DNA of 64,000 nt from Sphingomonadales bacterium (GCA_025351405.1 JANXVZ010000025.1:1-64000), one strand, 5' to 3'. Counted from the stretch's first letter, positions 7,898-17,626 are shown. Made by a program: numbers and translations. The notes: generated from the sequence alone by a model not told the origin.

Positions 7898-9536
7898 ACA
7901 CCCTTTTTCCGGCAACCCAGGTTTCGTTGACGCCGACCTTCCACAATTGTGCGGGCGCAATCGCGAATGGATCCCGGTCGACAAGGATGAAATCCGCCCA
8001 TTTGCCCGCGGTCAGCGTGCCGACCTTGGTTTCGGCATGCTCGGCCCAGGCGGCGCCGGTGGTGAAGGCGGCAAAGGCCTGCTCGAGCGTCATCGATTCG
8101 CTGGCGCGCCAACCGCCCTCGGGCTGGCCGCTACGATCCTGGCGCGTCACGGCGGCATGCAGGCCGTAGAATGGGTTGGGCGGTTCAACCGGAAAGTCCG
8201 AACCGCCGGCGATGCGCGCACCGCTGGCGATCAGCGTATGCCAGGCATAACCCCCAGCCAGTCGCGCTTCGCCAAGCCGGGCCTCGGCCATGCCTTTGTC
8301 GCTGGTGGCGTGGGTCGGTTGCATCGATGCGATGATGTCGAGGCGGGCAAAGCGCGGCAGGTCCTCGGCGGAAACGATCTGGGCGTGCTCGTCACGCAAG
8401 CGCAGCGCCCTTCGCCGCGCATCTGGCACTGCTGCAAAGGCCGACAGCACGGCGCCGTTGGCAGCATCGCCGATGGCGTGGATGTTGACCTGGAAACCCT
8501 TGGCGGTCGCATCGAGCACGATGCGACGCAATTCGCCCTCCTCGATAAAGCGCAGTCCGGTCTGCCCCGGCTTGTCGGTATAATCGGCTTTCAGCCAGGC
8601 ACCGCGTGAGCCAAGCGCGCCATCTTCCTGCAGCTTCATCGCCATCAGCGCGAGATGGTCGCCATATTCCCAGCCTATCGGGCCGTTCGGCGCACATTCC
8701 GCCAGGTTTTTCGGGCCAAACGCCATGGCATAGACCCGCGCTGTCAGCTTGCCGCTGCTGGCGAAACGCCGATAGCGGTCCCAGGTGGTACGGTCGATGC
8801 CGGCGTCGCCCACTCCCGTCAGACCGACCGACGCGATGGTCTCCAGCGCCTTCGATAGTGCCGCATCGGCTTCCGCTGCAGTCGGTGGCGGCACCCGGGT
8901 GTCCACCAGCGCCATTGCCGCATCGACCAGCACACCCGTGGGCTTGCCGTCGGCATCGCGCTCGATACGCCCGCCGACAGGGTCCGGCGTCGCGGCGGTC
9001 ACCCCCGCCAGTGCCAGTGCCCGGCTGTTGGCCCAGCCGGCGTGGCCGTCGATGCGCGACAGCCATGCCGGACGGTCAGCCACGGCGCCGTCGAGTTCGA
9101 GCGCGGTCGGGAAACGCCCCAGCTTCCAGACTTCCTGGTTCCAGCCGCCACCGATAATCCACGCGGCGGACTTGCGGGCCATCGCCTGGGCCCGCACCGC
9201 CGCAAGTGCCGCATCGAGGCTGGCGCTGCCGGTAAGATCGACCGACAGCAGCCGCTGGCCAAGGCTCATGACATGGCCATGCGCATCGATAAGCCCGGGA
9301 AGCAGCGTTGCACCATGCACATCGATGCGCTTGCCGCGCGGCAGCGCATCGCCTTGGGCAAGCGTGGCCTTTACCCGTCCCGCATCATCGACAACCAGCG
9401 TCGAAAAGCGCGCCAGGGCGCCCACATCGTTAAGCGTGTAGCCATTGGCATGAATGAAGCTGGTCTCGCCAACCGCCGGGCCGGACAGCACCGCGGCCAT
9501 CGGGACGAGCAGGGCGAGCCACGGATATTTCATCAT
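7884..9536 (-). CDS. Exported metal-dependent amidohydrolase (amidohydrolase_3 / YtcJ-like)
   Basis: A 550-residue protein with an N-terminal signal sequence (MMKYPWLALLVPMAAVLSG then a likely cleavage before ETS). The domain starts with the composite beta-sandwich and the LPGLIDAHGHVM motif, whose HxH binds metal. Further landmarks are IDGHAGWANSRALALAGV, QLEDGALGSRGAWL-like QEDGALGSRGAWLKADY, DEHAQIV, ASMQPTHATSD, GGSDFPVEPPNPFYGLHAAVTR and the closing GKWADFILVDRDPF. These place it in the YtcJ-type amidohydrolase family, whose substrates are mostly unknown. It is convergent with the EthD gene and overlaps it by 14 bp. Confidence 0.9.
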   Translation of the reverse strand: MMKYPWLALLVPMAAVLSGPAVGETSFIHANGYTLNDVGALARFSTLVVDDAGRVKATLAQGDALPRGKRIDVHGATLLPGLIDAHGHVMSLGQRLLSVDLTGSASLDAALAAVRAQAMARKSAAWIIGGGWNQEVWKLGRFPTALELDGAVADRPAWLSRIDGHAGWANSRALALAGVTAATPDPVGGRIERDADGKPTGVLVDAAMALVDTRVPPPTAAEADAALSKALETIASVGLTGVGDAGIDRTTWDRYRRFASSGKLTARVYAMAFGPKNLAECAPNGPIGWEYGDHLALMAMKLQEDGALGSRGAWLKADYTDKPGQTGLRFIEEGELRRIVLDATAKGFQVNIHAIGDAANGAVLSAFAAVPDARRRALRLRDEHAQIVSAEDLPRFARLDIIASMQPTHATSDKGMAEARLGEARLAGGYAWHTLIASGARIAGGSDFPVEPPNPFYGLHAAVTRQDRSGQPEGGWRASESMTLEQAFAAFTTGAAWAEHAETKVGTLTAGKWADFILVDRDPFAIAPAQLWKVGVNETWVAGKRVFKRR

Positions 9537-9632
9537 CGCGCGAGGTTAGCAATTCCGCCAGACAAACGACAGGACTTCATGCATCGGCTTTTCCCATATC
9601 GGCAACCATCCGGCCCGGGGCACCGCCGCCGA

Positions 9633-10496
9633 TCAACGCGTCAGCCGCCGGATCAACGACGACGTATCCTGCCGGCCGCCGCCCATGGCCTGCACATCGG
9701 CATAGAATTGATCGACGAGCGCACCCAGGGGCAGCGACACGCCCAGCCGGCGCGCCTCGTCGAGTGTCAGCCCCAGGTCCTTGCGCATCCAGTCGACCGC
9801 GAAGCCGAAATCGAACTCGCCTTTCGCCATTGTCGCCGCACGGTTGTCCATCTGCCAGCTTTGCGCCGCGCCCTTGGAGATGACATCGACGACCTGCCCC
9901 AGGTCCAGCCCTGCCGCCTTGCCGAACGACAGCGCCTCCGCCAACCCCTGCAACACCCCGGCAATGCAGAGCTGGTTGACCATCTTGGTAAGCTGGCCAC
10001 TGCCGGTCGGCCCCATGTGGCCGATGCGGCGGGCATAGGCCGCCATCACCGGCTCGGCGACAGCGAACGCCTCCGTCGTGCCGCCGCACATGATGGTCAG
10101 CTGGCCGTTTTCTGCGCCCGCCTGGCCGCCCGATACCGGCGCATCGACGCTGAGCAGTCCGCGCTTGTCCGCCTCGGTCGCCAGTTCCCGGGCAATTTCG
10201 GCCGAAACAGTCGTGTGATCGATGAACAACGCCCCGTGTGCCATTGCATCGAATGCGCCATCGGGGCCGAGCGTGACGGCACGCAGATCGGCGTCCGCCC
10301 CCACGCAGGCGAGCACGATCTCGGCATCGTGCACCGCCTGCGCGGGTGTGGGCGCGCTTTGCCCGCCATGGGCCGCGACCCAAGCCGCCGCCTTGGCGGG
10401 CGTGCGGTTGAAGACTGTCACGGCATGGCCGGCGGCCGCGAGATGGCGCGCCATCGGACCGCCCATGATGCCAAGGCCGAGAAAGCTGATTCGCAT
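9633..10496 (-). CDS. NAD(P)-dependent beta-hydroxyacid dehydrogenase (3-hydroxyisobutyrate dehydrogenase-like)
   Basis: A 287-residue oxidoreductase. The N-terminal Rossmann motif GLGIMGGPMARHLAAAGH is followed by VFNRTP, as in NADP-preferring members. The substrate-binding signature DAPVSGGQAGAENGQLTIMCGG lies near residues 118-140. The catalytic lysine is in GQLTKMVNQ (about 171), and the C-terminal helical domain has the DWMRKDLGLTLDEA motif. The family includes 3-hydroxyisobutyrate, tartronate-semialdehyde and gamma-hydroxybutyrate dehydrogenases, and these motifs do not decide between them. It is divergent from the threonine ammonia-lyase gene across about 190 bp. A beta-oxidation operon elsewhere in the window is compatible with valine catabolism but not adjacent. 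Confidence 0.88.
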   Translation of the reverse strand: MRISFLGLGIMGGPMARHLAAAGHAVTVFNRTPAKAAAWVAAHGGQSAPTPAQAVHDAEIVLACVGADADLRAVTLGPDGAFDAMAHGALFIDHTTVSAEIARELATEADKRGLLSVDAPVSGGQAGAENGQLTIMCGGTTEAFAVAEPVMAAYARRIGHMGPTGSGQLTKMVNQLCIAGVLQGLAEALSFGKAAGLDLGQVVDVISKGAAQSWQMDNRAATMAKGEFDFGFAVDWMRKDLGLTLDEARRLGVSLPLGALVDQFYADVQAMGGGRQDTSSLIRRLTR

Positions 10497-10688
10497 GATG
10501 ATCCCGCTGTCAGGGGTGATGAGAGCCGTGCACCAATCGCGGTGCGGCGGGCGGAGTCAACCGGATCGGCTTGCGCAAACAACATGTCGCAGTCCGAAGC
10601 GGGCTCGTTACCGTGCCGATCCGCACTGGCACGATGACGATGCCAGCCGATCGCCCCTGTAGCCAATCGCTTCTGTCGTCGCTAGTCA

Positions 10689-11939
10689 GTGGCAATGACC
10701 GCCACCGCCCTTGCCGCTGCCGAAGCCCTGCCGATCGGCCTTGCCGATATCGAGGCTGCCGCGATCGCCATTGCGGGCGCAGTCATCGCGACCCCCTGCC
10801 TGCGCAGCGAGACCCTGTCGCGGGTGACCGGCGCCGATGTCTGGCTGAAGTTCGAGAACCTGCAGTTCACCGCCGCCTACAAGGAACGCGGCGCGCTCAA
10901 CAAGCTGCTCAGCCTGACGCCAGCGGAGCGGGCACGCGGCGTCATCGCCGCATCGGCCGGCAACCACGCGCAGGGCCTCGCCTATCACGCCAAACGGCTC
11001 GGAATTCCCGCCACCATCGTCATGCCGCAGTTCACCCCGATCGTGAAAGTGCAGCAGACCGAGGGCCACGGCGCCAATGTCGTCCTGCACGGCGAAAAGT
11101 TCGAGGAAGCCAGCGCCGAAGCCCACAAGCTGGCGGAAAAGCGCGGATTCGTCTTCGTCCACCCGTTCGACGACCCCCTGGTCATGGCCGGCCAGGGCAC
11201 CGTCGGCCTCGAAATGCTGGCGGCGGTACCCGATCTTGAAACCCTTGTGGTGCCAATTGGCGGTGGCGGGCTGATTTCCGGGATTGCGACGGCGGCAAAG
11301 GCGATCAATCCGGCGATCGACATCGTCGGCGTCCAGGCCGAACTTTACCCATCGATGTATGCCGCCATGCGGGGCACCGACGCAGTGTGCGACGGCGACA
11401 CGTTGGCCGAAGGCATCGCCGTCAAGACGCCGGGCAAGCTGACGTCGCAAGTCGTCCGCGCGCTCGTGGATGACATCGTGCTGGTCGGCGAGCGTGACCT
11501 CGAACGCGCCGTGTCGATGCTGCTCAACATCGAGAAGACCGTGGTCGAAGGTGCCGGCGCTGCCGGACTTGCCGCTCTCCTCGCCCACCCGCGCAAGTTC
11601 CGGGGGCAAAAGGTCGGCCTGGTCCTGTGCGGCGGCAATATCGATACCCGCCTGCTCGCCAATGTGCTGCTGCGCGACCTTGCCCGCTCCGGCCGGCTGG
11701 CGCGGCTGCGCATCCGGCTCAAGGATCGCCCCGGCCAATTGTTCGAAGTGGCGCGCATTTTCGACCAGCAGCAGGTCAACATCCTTGAAGTCTATCACCA
11801 GCGGGTGTTCACCAACCTGCCGGCCAAGGGGTTGATCACCGACATCGAATGCGAAACCCGCGATCGCGACCATCTTGACCGGCTGGTCGAGGCGCTGCGG
11901 GCGGCGGCGTATGAAGTGCGCATGGTAGAACTCGATTAA
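10689..11939 (+). CDS. ilvA: Threonine ammonia-lyase with C-terminal ACT-like domain
   Basis: PLP enzyme converting L-threonine to 2-oxobutanoate and ammonia, the entry to isoleucine synthesis or threonine breakdown. It has 416 residues with the GTG start at 10689 (414 from the ATG at 10695). Neither start has a good Shine-Dalgarno, so the exact start is open. The PLP lysine is in [15 protein letters not shown] (about residue 62). [13 protein letters not shown] and [16 protein letters not shown] follow as phosphate- and substrate-loop motifs. Residues ~340-416 ([22 protein letters not shown] and onwards) form an ACT-like regulatory domain. The length matches the ~400-residue class with one regulatory domain rather than the ~510-residue E. 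coli IlvA. Confidence 0.9.
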   Translation: MAMTATALAAAEALPIGLADIEAAAIAIAGAVIATPCLRSETLSRVTGADVWLKFENLQFTAAYKERGALNKLLSLTPAERARGVIAASAGNHAQGLAYHAKRLGIPATIVMPQFTPIVKVQQTEGHGANVVLHGEKFEEASAEAHKLAEKRGFVFVHPFDDPLVMAGQGTVGLEMLAAVPDLETLVVPIGGGGLISGIATAAKAINPAIDIVGVQAELYPSMYAAMRGTDAVCDGDTLAEGIAVKTPGKLTSQVVRALVDDIVLVGERDLERAVSMLLNIEKTVVEGAGAAGLAALLAHPRKFRGQKVGLVLCGGNIDTRLLANVLLRDLARSGRLARLRIRLKDRPGQLFEVARIFDQQQVNILEVYHQRVFTNLPAKGLITDIECETRDRDHLDRLVEALRAAAYEVRMVELD

Positions 11940-12018
11940 CCATGATTTCGGCTATGGTGTTTGCCCGCCGTGCCGCACTACACTCTACCGGCGTCATGGC
12001 GTCCGGAGGGGGAGCTTT

Positions 12019-12750
12019 GTGACAGACCAGAGCTTTCGTTTCCCGCGTTTTTTCGTCACTGCGCCCGGTCCCTGCCCCTATGTTCCCGGCCGCACCGAAA
12101 GAAAGGTGTTCGCCGAACTGAAAGGCCGCGACAGCGGCGAAATGAACGAGGCGCTGGGCCGCATCGGCTTCCGTCGCAGCCAGAACGTCGTCTACAGGCC
12201 CAGCTGCGACATGTGCCAGGCCTGCATATCGGTGCGGGTACTGGCACCGCGCTTCACGCCGTCGGCGAGCCAGAAAAAACTGCTCAAGCGCCACGCCGAC
12301 CTTGAAGTCCATGCCTGCGAGCCGTGGTCGACCGAGGAACAATGGGGCCTGCTGCGCCGTTACCTGACGGCACGCCACCCGGTCGGCGGCATGGCGGGCA
12401 TGGACGGGCATGACTATGCCGACATGGTCGAACAATCGCCGGTCGATACCGTTATCGTCGAATATCGCGAGCCATCGCATGACGGGCGCCCGGGGCGGCT
12501 GGTCGGTTGCTGCCTGACCGACAAGCAAGCCGACGGGCTTTCGATGATCTACAGCTTTTACGAAACCGAAGCCGGCGGCCGCGGCGGCCTGGGCAATTTC
12601 ATCATCCTCGACCACATCACCCGCGCCGGCCGCGCCGGGCTGCCGTTCGTTTATCTCGGTTACTGGATCGAGGGTTGCGACCGCATGGCCTACAAGACGC
12701 GCTTCAGGCCGTTCGAGAAGTTGCTCGGCGGGGCGTGGCGGGAATCCTGA
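12019..12750 (+). CDS. bpt: Aspartate/glutamate leucyltransferase (Bpt, N-end rule)
   Basis: Transfers leucine from Leu-tRNA to N-terminal Asp or Glu and so marks proteins for ClpAP degradation. The 243-residue protein shows the N-terminal Cys-containing block ([17 protein letters not shown]), [22 protein letters not shown] with its CxxC, and the GNAT-like C-terminal half ([49 protein letters not shown]). The GTG start at 12019 is supported by a strong GGAGGGGGAG stretch immediately upstream (12004-12014). It converges with pgi. Confidence 0.95.
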   Translation: MTDQSFRFPRFFVTAPGPCPYVPGRTERKVFAELKGRDSGEMNEALGRIGFRRSQNVVYRPSCDMCQACISVRVLAPRFTPSASQKKLLKRHADLEVHACEPWSTEEQWGLLRRYLTARHPVGGMAGMDGHDYADMVEQSPVDTVIVEYREPSHDGRPGRLVGCCLTDKQADGLSMIYSFYETEAGGRGGLGNFIILDHITRAGRAGLPFVYLGYWIEGCDRMAYKTRFRPFEKLLGGAWRES

Positions 12751-12751
12751 C

Positions 12752-12768
12752 GGCTGCTGCCGGCAGCC
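12752..12768. terminator. Short hairpin between convergent bpt and pgi
   Basis: GGCTGC (12752-12757) and GCAGCC (12763-12768) flank a 5-nt loop in the 24-bp gap between the two stop codons. There is no U-tract on either strand, so it is at best a weak bidirectional stop. Confidence 0.35.
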
Positions 12769-12774
12769 CGCCGC

Positions 12775-14310
12775 CTATAGTCCGGCGCGTCGCATCAGAT
12801 CCGCTGTGGAAACATCAAAGCCCGCACTGCCGCCTGCCAGCGCCGCCGTCGCCATTTCCTTGCCGAGCTCGACGCCCCATTGATCGAACGGGTTGATACC
12901 CATCAACACGGCCCCGACGAACGTGCGGTGCTCGTAGAATGCCAGCAGCGCCCCCAAGGTCGCCGGGTCGAGCCGGTCGAGCAAGATCGTCGCCGATGGC
13001 CGGTTGCCGGGAAAGGTCTTGGCCGCCGCCAGCGCCGGATCGCCGCCCGACAGTGCCAGCGCGTCCTCATAGGTTCGCCCCGTCATCAGCGCCGACCCCT
13101 GGGCAAAGCAATTTGCGAGCAATTGCCGGTGGTGGGTCGCCGCCAGGCCATGACCCGGCGCCGCGACCGCGACGAACTCGACGGGGCCGACAACGGTGCC
13201 CTGGTGCAGCAACTGGAACACGGCATGCTGGGCATCGGTACCGGTGCCGCCCCAGGTGACCGCTGCCGTCGGTCCGCTCACCGGCGCACCATCGCGCGTC
13301 ACGCGCTTGCCGTTACTCTCCATTTCAAGCTGTTGGAGATAGCTCGGCAGCAAACGCAGCCGCTCGTCATAGGCGAAGACCGCCCGGGTCTGCCGCCCGA
13401 GATACGAAGCCGACCAGACATCGAGCATACCGGCGAGCAGTGGCGCATTTTCGGCATCCGCCGCATCGCGGAAATGCGTGTCCATCGCTGCGGCACCCGC
13501 GAGCAAGGCCGTCCACGCCGTCCAGCCGCAGCGCAATGCAAAGGGCAGGCCAACGGCGGACCATAGCGAATAGCGGCCGCCGACGGTTTCAGCGAAGGGC
13601 AGCACGTCCCCTGCGCCCCATGCCCGCGCTTTATCGGGCGCGGCGGTAACCGCGATGGTGCGCGACCGCGGGTCGGCCACACCCGCCGACGCCAGCCACG
13701 CAAGCGCACTATCGGCGTTGGTCATCGTTTCCGTTGTGGTGAAGGTTTTCGAAACGATGACGACCAGCGTGCGTGCCGGGTCGCAGCGCGCACAGGCGCG
13801 TGCCAGCGCTTCACCATCGATATTGGCGACGACATGGGTTTCCGGCCCGTCACCATCCCGCCCCAACGCATCGAGCAAAAGCGCCGGCCCCAGTGCCGAG
13901 CCACCGATGCCGATGTGGAGGATATGGGCAATGTCCGACCCCCTGACCCGCTCGACCAGCGCCTGCATCGCCGCCTGCCCGACCGCCGCCGCCGCATTTG
14001 CCGCCGGCGTGCCGCTGCCGCGTTCGGCGACATGCGTCGCAGCGCGGCCTTCGCTGGGGTTCACGATTGCGCCTTCGAACAGCCGGGTGCGCCACGCCGG
14101 CACGTCCGCCGCCGCCGCCAGTTCATGCAGCAGGGCCAATTGCGCGGCGTCGACCTGTGCCTTGGAAAAATCGAACCAGATGCCCGCGGCGCCGCGGGTC
14201 AGGGTCGCCAGCCGGTCAGGCTCCGCGGCGAACAATCCCGCCAGGGCGCCGGGCGGCGACATATCGAGCGTCTGGGCAGCGGCATGAAGGCGCGGATCGG
14301 TGCTGGTCAT
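12775..14310 (-). CDS. pgi: Glucose-6-phosphate isomerase
   Basis: Interconverts glucose-6-phosphate and fructose-6-phosphate. At 511 residues it is slightly shorter than the ~549-residue E. coli enzyme. Visible are the SIS-domain sugar-phosphate loops HIGIGGSALGPALLLDALG and VVIVSKTFTTTETMTNADSAL, the GGRYSLWSAVGLP signature (PGI signature 1) and QLEMESNGKRVTRDG, followed by the conserved HQGT segment. The C-terminus has FDQWGVELGKEMA, which includes the catalytic lysine region. The gene is divergent from lepB with about 100 bp between the starts. Confidence 0.97.
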   Translation of the reverse strand: MTSTDPRLHAAAQTLDMSPPGALAGLFAAEPDRLATLTRGAAGIWFDFSKAQVDAAQLALLHELAAAADVPAWRTRLFEGAIVNPSEGRAATHVAERGSGTPAANAAAAVGQAAMQALVERVRGSDIAHILHIGIGGSALGPALLLDALGRDGDGPETHVVANIDGEALARACARCDPARTLVVIVSKTFTTTETMTNADSALAWLASAGVADPRSRTIAVTAAPDKARAWGAGDVLPFAETVGGRYSLWSAVGLPFALRCGWTAWTALLAGAAAMDTHFRDAADAENAPLLAGMLDVWSASYLGRQTRAVFAYDERLRLLPSYLQQLEMESNGKRVTRDGAPVSGPTAAVTWGGTGTDAQHAVFQLLHQGTVVGPVEFVAVAAPGHGLAATHHRQLLANCFAQGSALMTGRTYEDALALSGGDPALAAAKTFPGNRPSATILLDRLDPATLGALLAFYEHRTFVGAVLMGINPFDQWGVELGKEMATAALAGGSAGFDVSTADLMRRAGL

Positions 14311-14413
14311 CCGTCATTAGTGCAGCAGCCGCGTGAACAATCCAAGGCGGTTCGGCGCCCTTGAATGACCACAAAGCTTGACCCCGCGCGACTTGGGGGC
14401 CAACCCCGCCAGC

Positions 14414-15259
14414 ATGGCAGAAGCGTTCTCCACCGCCCGCGCCGGGCATGATGCCCGCACCGCAAGCGCCCGAAACTGGCTCGGCGGCAGTGTCCGGCTG
14501 ATCGGTCTCGCCGTGCTGATCGCGCTCGGCCTGCGTAGCTTTGCCTATGAACCCTACAACATCCCGAGCGAATCGATGCTGCCGACCCTGGAAATCGGCG
14601 ATTATCTGTTCGTCGCAAAATGGCCCTATGGCTATGGCCGATATTCATTGCCGATGGGGCTGCCGCTGTTTGACGGCCGCATTTTCGGATCGACGCCCCG
14701 GCGCGGCGATATCATCGTTTTCAAGACCCCGCGCGACAACCGCACCGATTATATCAAGCGTGTCATCGGGCTGCCGGGCGATACCGTGGCAATGGTCGGC
14801 GGCCAGGTGCTGCTGAACGGGGTGCTCGTCGCCAAGCAGCGCGTCGCCGATTTCCAGCTTCCTGCAGCACGCAGCGACAGTTGCGATTCGGGCCCGGGTC
14901 GCCCGGATTTCCATGCACGCGACCAACGGGGCGGCAGCGTCTGCCGCTATCCGGCCTTTGTCGAAACCCTCGGTGACCGCCGCATCGTCGTCCTCGACCA
15001 GATTGCCAACGATGTTCGCGACAATACCGCGGCGGTCGTGGTGCCGGCCGGTCACGTCTTCGTGCTCGGCGACAACCGCGATGATTCGGCCGACAGCCGC
15101 TTCACACTGGCGGAAGGCGGCGTCGGGCTGGTGCCGATCGACAATATCGTCGGCCGCGCCGACCGGATCTTTTTTTCGATCGATCGTGGTCAGCAACACG
15201 CCGGGCCGGCAGGCTGGCCCGCCGCTATCCGATCGTCGCGAATCGGCATGGCGTTATGA
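14414..15259 (+). CDS. lepB: Signal peptidase I
   Basis: Membrane serine protease that removes signal peptides of exported proteins. The 281-residue protein has one N-terminal transmembrane helix (about 26-40) followed by the catalytic motif PSESMLPTL with nucleophile S54. The general base K115 is in YIKRVIGLPGD, and the box-E motif GDNRDDSADSR lies near residue 220. A longer reading from a TTG at 14378 exists, but the ATG at 14414 gives the usual N-terminus. The stop overlaps rnc by 4 nt (ATGA). lepB-rnc-era is a widespread alphaproteobacterial operon. Confidence 0.96.
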   Translation: MAEAFSTARAGHDARTASARNWLGGSVRLIGLAVLIALGLRSFAYEPYNIPSESMLPTLEIGDYLFVAKWPYGYGRYSLPMGLPLFDGRIFGSTPRRGDIIVFKTPRDNRTDYIKRVIGLPGDTVAMVGGQVLLNGVLVAKQRVADFQLPAARSDSCDSGPGRPDFHARDQRGGSVCRYPAFVETLGDRRIVVLDQIANDVRDNTAAVVVPAGHVFVLGDNRDDSADSRFTLAEGGVGLVPIDNIVGRADRIFFSIDRGQQHAGPAGWPAAIRSSRIGMAL

Positions 15260-15936
15260 GCCATACGGATGCCCAGTTGGCGGCATGGGCGAGCACCCGG
15301 CTCGGGCATGATTTTGCCGATATTCGCCTGATACGCCGGGCGCTGACCCACAGCAGCGCCGCCAGCGGCGCCGACAGTTATCAACGGCTTGAATTCCTCG
15401 GTGATCGCGTGCTCGGCTGCGCGGTCGCGGCATGGCTGTACACCGGCCATGACGAAGCGGAAGGGCGGTTGACGGCGCGGCTGCACGCCCTGGTCGAAGG
15501 TCCGGCCAACGCCGAGGTGGCACGCGCGCTCGGCGTTCCGGAATTGATGATCATGGAGACCAGTGCGCGCGCAAAAGGGCTGCACCAGTCCGACAACGTG
15601 CTGGGCGATGTCGCCGAAGCGCTGGTGGCGGCGTTGTTCCTCGATGCCGGCTACACGGTGGCCGAGGCCTTTGTGCGGCGTGAATGGGCGCGGTTGCTGG
15701 AAGCCGGGCCGCGATTGCTGATCGATCCCAAGTCGCGCCTGCAGGAATGGGCGCTGAAGCGGCGGCGCGGCATGCCGCTTTATGCCGTTATCGACAGGCA
15801 GGGCCCGGATCATGCCCCGCGCTTCACCATCGAAGTCACCCTGCGCGGCGAGGCTTCGGCCCGCGGCGAAGGTACCAGCAAGCAGGAAGCCGAGAAGGCC
15901 GCCGCAGTCGCCATGCTCGAAAAGGTCCCGAAATGA
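15256..15936 (+). CDS. rnc: Ribonuclease III
   Basis: Double-strand-specific endoribonuclease for rRNA and mRNA processing. The 226-residue protein has the catalytic domain signature YQRLEFLGDRVLG (E46, D50) and the second acidic cluster in DNVLGDVAEALVAALFLDAG (D118, E121), which together bind the two catalytic Mg ions. Residues ~155-226 form the dsRNA-binding domain, starting DPKSRLQEWALKRRRGMPLYAV and ending EGTSKQEAEKAAAVAML. It overlaps lepB and era by 4 nt on each side. Confidence 0.97.
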   Translation: MSHTDAQLAAWASTRLGHDFADIRLIRRALTHSSAASGADSYQRLEFLGDRVLGCAVAAWLYTGHDEAEGRLTARLHALVEGPANAEVARALGVPELMIMETSARAKGLHQSDNVLGDVAEALVAALFLDAGYTVAEAFVRREWARLLEAGPRLLIDPKSRLQEWALKRRRGMPLYAVIDRQGPDHAPRFTIEVTLRGEASARGEGTSKQEAEKAAAVAMLEKVPK

Positions 15937-16835
15937 CTGATATCGTTACTCGCTGCGGCTCGGTCGCCATTGTCGGAGCCCCGAACGCCGGCAAATCGAC
16001 GCTGGTCAATGCCATCGTCGGCCAAAAGGTCGCCATCGTATCGGCCAAGGTGCAGACCACGCGCACCCGGCTGATCGGCATCGCCACCGAAGGCGCTGCA
16101 CAGTTGCTGCTGATCGACACGCCCGGCATCTTTGCGCCGCGACGCCGGCTCGACCGCGCCATGGTCCGCGCCGCCTGGGAAGGCGCCGAAGGTGCGGACC
16201 TGATCGCCTTTGTTGTCGATGCCAAGACCGGGTTTCGCGACGAGCCTTCGGCCATATTGCAGTCGATCGCCACCCGGCCGGAGCCCAAGCTGCTGGTGCT
16301 CAACAAGGTCGATATCACCGCCAAGACCCGGCTTCTCGAACTGGCCGCCCATGCCAATGCCATGACGGCGTTCACCGAAACCTATTTCGTTTCGGCCAGC
16401 ACCGGTGATGGCGTCGCCGAACTGAAGACCGCCTTTGCCAATGCCGTGCCGGAAGGGCCTTGGCATTTCCCGGAGGACCAGTTGACCGATGCGACAACGC
16501 GGTTGATGGCGGCGGAGATCACGCGCGAGCAGATCTATAACCAGCTCCACGCCGAGCTGCCTTATGCCAGCACCGTCGAAACCGAGAAGTGGGAAGAGCG
16601 GCGCGATGGCAGCATCGCCATCCACCAGCAAATTCTGGTCGAACGCGACACCCAGCGCGCCATCGTCCTTGGCAAGGGCGGCGCGCGCCTGAAGGAAATC
16701 GGTACCAACGCCCGCGCCGGCATCGCAGAACTGACCGGCAAGAAGGTCCACCTGTTCCTGCACGTCAAGGTCAAGGAAGACTGGTCCGAAGACCGTGCGG
16801 TTTACCGCGATGCGGGGCTGGGCTGGGTGGATTGA
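15933..16835 (+). CDS. era: GTPase Era
   Basis: Ras-like GTPase with a KH domain that binds the 3' end of 16S rRNA during 30S assembly. The 300-residue protein shows G1 GAPNAGKSTLVNA (about 15-27), G2 TTRTRLIGI, G3 DTPGIF, G4 NKVD and G5 SAS. The C-terminal KH domain contains VLGKGGARLKEIGTNARAGIAELTGKKVHLFLHVKVKEDW. The start overlaps the rnc stop (ATGA). The last 34 bp overlap the 3' end of the opposing cistern gene. Confidence 0.97.
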   Translation: MTDIVTRCGSVAIVGAPNAGKSTLVNAIVGQKVAIVSAKVQTTRTRLIGIATEGAAQLLLIDTPGIFAPRRRLDRAMVRAAWEGAEGADLIAFVVDAKTGFRDEPSAILQSIATRPEPKLLVLNKVDITAKTRLLELAAHANAMTAFTETYFVSASTGDGVAELKTAFANAVPEGPWHFPEDQLTDATTRLMAAEITREQIYNQLHAELPYASTVETEKWEERRDGSIAIHQQILVERDTQRAIVLGKGGARLKEIGTNARAGIAELTGKKVHLFLHVKVKEDWSEDRAVYRDAGLGWVD

Positions 16836-17566
16836 ACCCGTCGCCGCATCACTGCGCCCGCCAGTCCGAAGCCGATGATCATCTGTAGCCAAACCGCCGG
16901 CTCCGGCGTCTGGGAGTTGAACCCGCCCGACGTGCCAAGTCCGATGCCGGTGGCCCGTCGACAGCGGGCATTAAGCTCATCATAGCGCAGGAAAAAGCTG
17001 TCGAGCGACAATGCGGTCACCGCCGAGCGAAACTTCAGCGCCAGGCTGCCGCCATAGACTGCATCGTTGAATGACACACCGCCGCCGGTGTCACTGGAAC
17101 AGCCGTTGCTGTGCCCGCTGAGGGTGCCGAAGCAGACGCTCGCGACATGGCCCGTGCTCGGGTCGCGGCCACCGAGCACCGTGGCGCGAAAGATGCTGCC
17201 GCCGATCGTCGTGCCTGATGCCAGCGCGTGATCGGTATTGAAGCCGAACGCCGTAATCTTTCCGGCGTGGTCGGTCCGCGCGAAATGATTGGCGATCGCG
17301 TCGATGCCAAAGGTCCATTGCTTGTTGTTGGCCGAGATGCCGAGCAGCGTGAACTGGGTGGTCGCCTGCAAGCCGCTGGTCTGCCGCCCATCGACATATC
17401 CGGTGTAAGCGATTGTAAAGCTGCGCCCGATATCGGCCGATGTGAGGTTGATGACGACCCCGCTGCTGCCATGCGTCGCCGAGGCCGCGGTCGGCATCGC
17501 CAGGAGCAGTGCGGCCGCAACAACACGCAGTTCAACCAGATCCAGCACGTTCCCCGCCCCCACCAC
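16802..17566 (-). CDS. Cistern-family PEP-CTERM protein
   Basis: A secreted protein of about 254 residues. The N-terminus is a signal peptide (VVAAALLLAMPTAASA). The body begins VVINLTSADIGRSFTIAYTGYVDG and LQATTQFTLLGISANNKQWTF, the pattern of the cistern family. The C-terminus is a sorting tag: PEPAVW, then a hydrophobic helix IIGFGLAGAV and an RRR cluster, followed by an unusual tail of about 11 residues. Such tags are processed by an exosortase, none of which is in this window. The start is uncertain: GTG at 17566, or GTG at 17551, which gives a shorter signal peptide and follows a GGGG run. The gene separates era from recO and overlaps the era 3' end by 34 bp. Confidence 0.85.
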   Translation of the reverse strand: MVGAGNVLDLVELRVVAAALLLAMPTAASATHGSSGVVINLTSADIGRSFTIAYTGYVDGRQTSGLQATTQFTLLGISANNKQWTFGIDAIANHFARTDHAGKITAFGFNTDHALASGTTIGGSIFRATVLGGRDPSTGHVASVCFGTLSGHSNGCSSDTGGGVSFNDAVYGGSLALKFRSAVTALSLDSFFLRYDELNARCRRATGIGLGTSGGFNSQTPEPAVWLQMIIGFGLAGAVMRRRVQSTQPSPASR

Positions 17567-17575
17567 ATATTACAG

Positions 17576-17626
17576 CTTCATTAACTACAGGAAAGTTTTG
17601 GTTAATGATAGTGGATATTTGGTTAA
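17576..17626. promoter_or_regulatory. Phased direct repeats in the cistern / recO divergent promoter region
   Basis: TTTGGTTAA occurs exactly at 17597-17605 and 17618-17626, 21 bp apart. A degenerate copy (6 of 9 matches, sharing the TTAA end) lies at 17576-17584, again 21 bp away. A 21-bp period is two DNA turns and suits a regulator binding one face. The 124-bp gap (17567-17690) is AT-rich compared with its surroundings and serves two divergent genes. No binding protein can be named. Confidence 0.45.
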
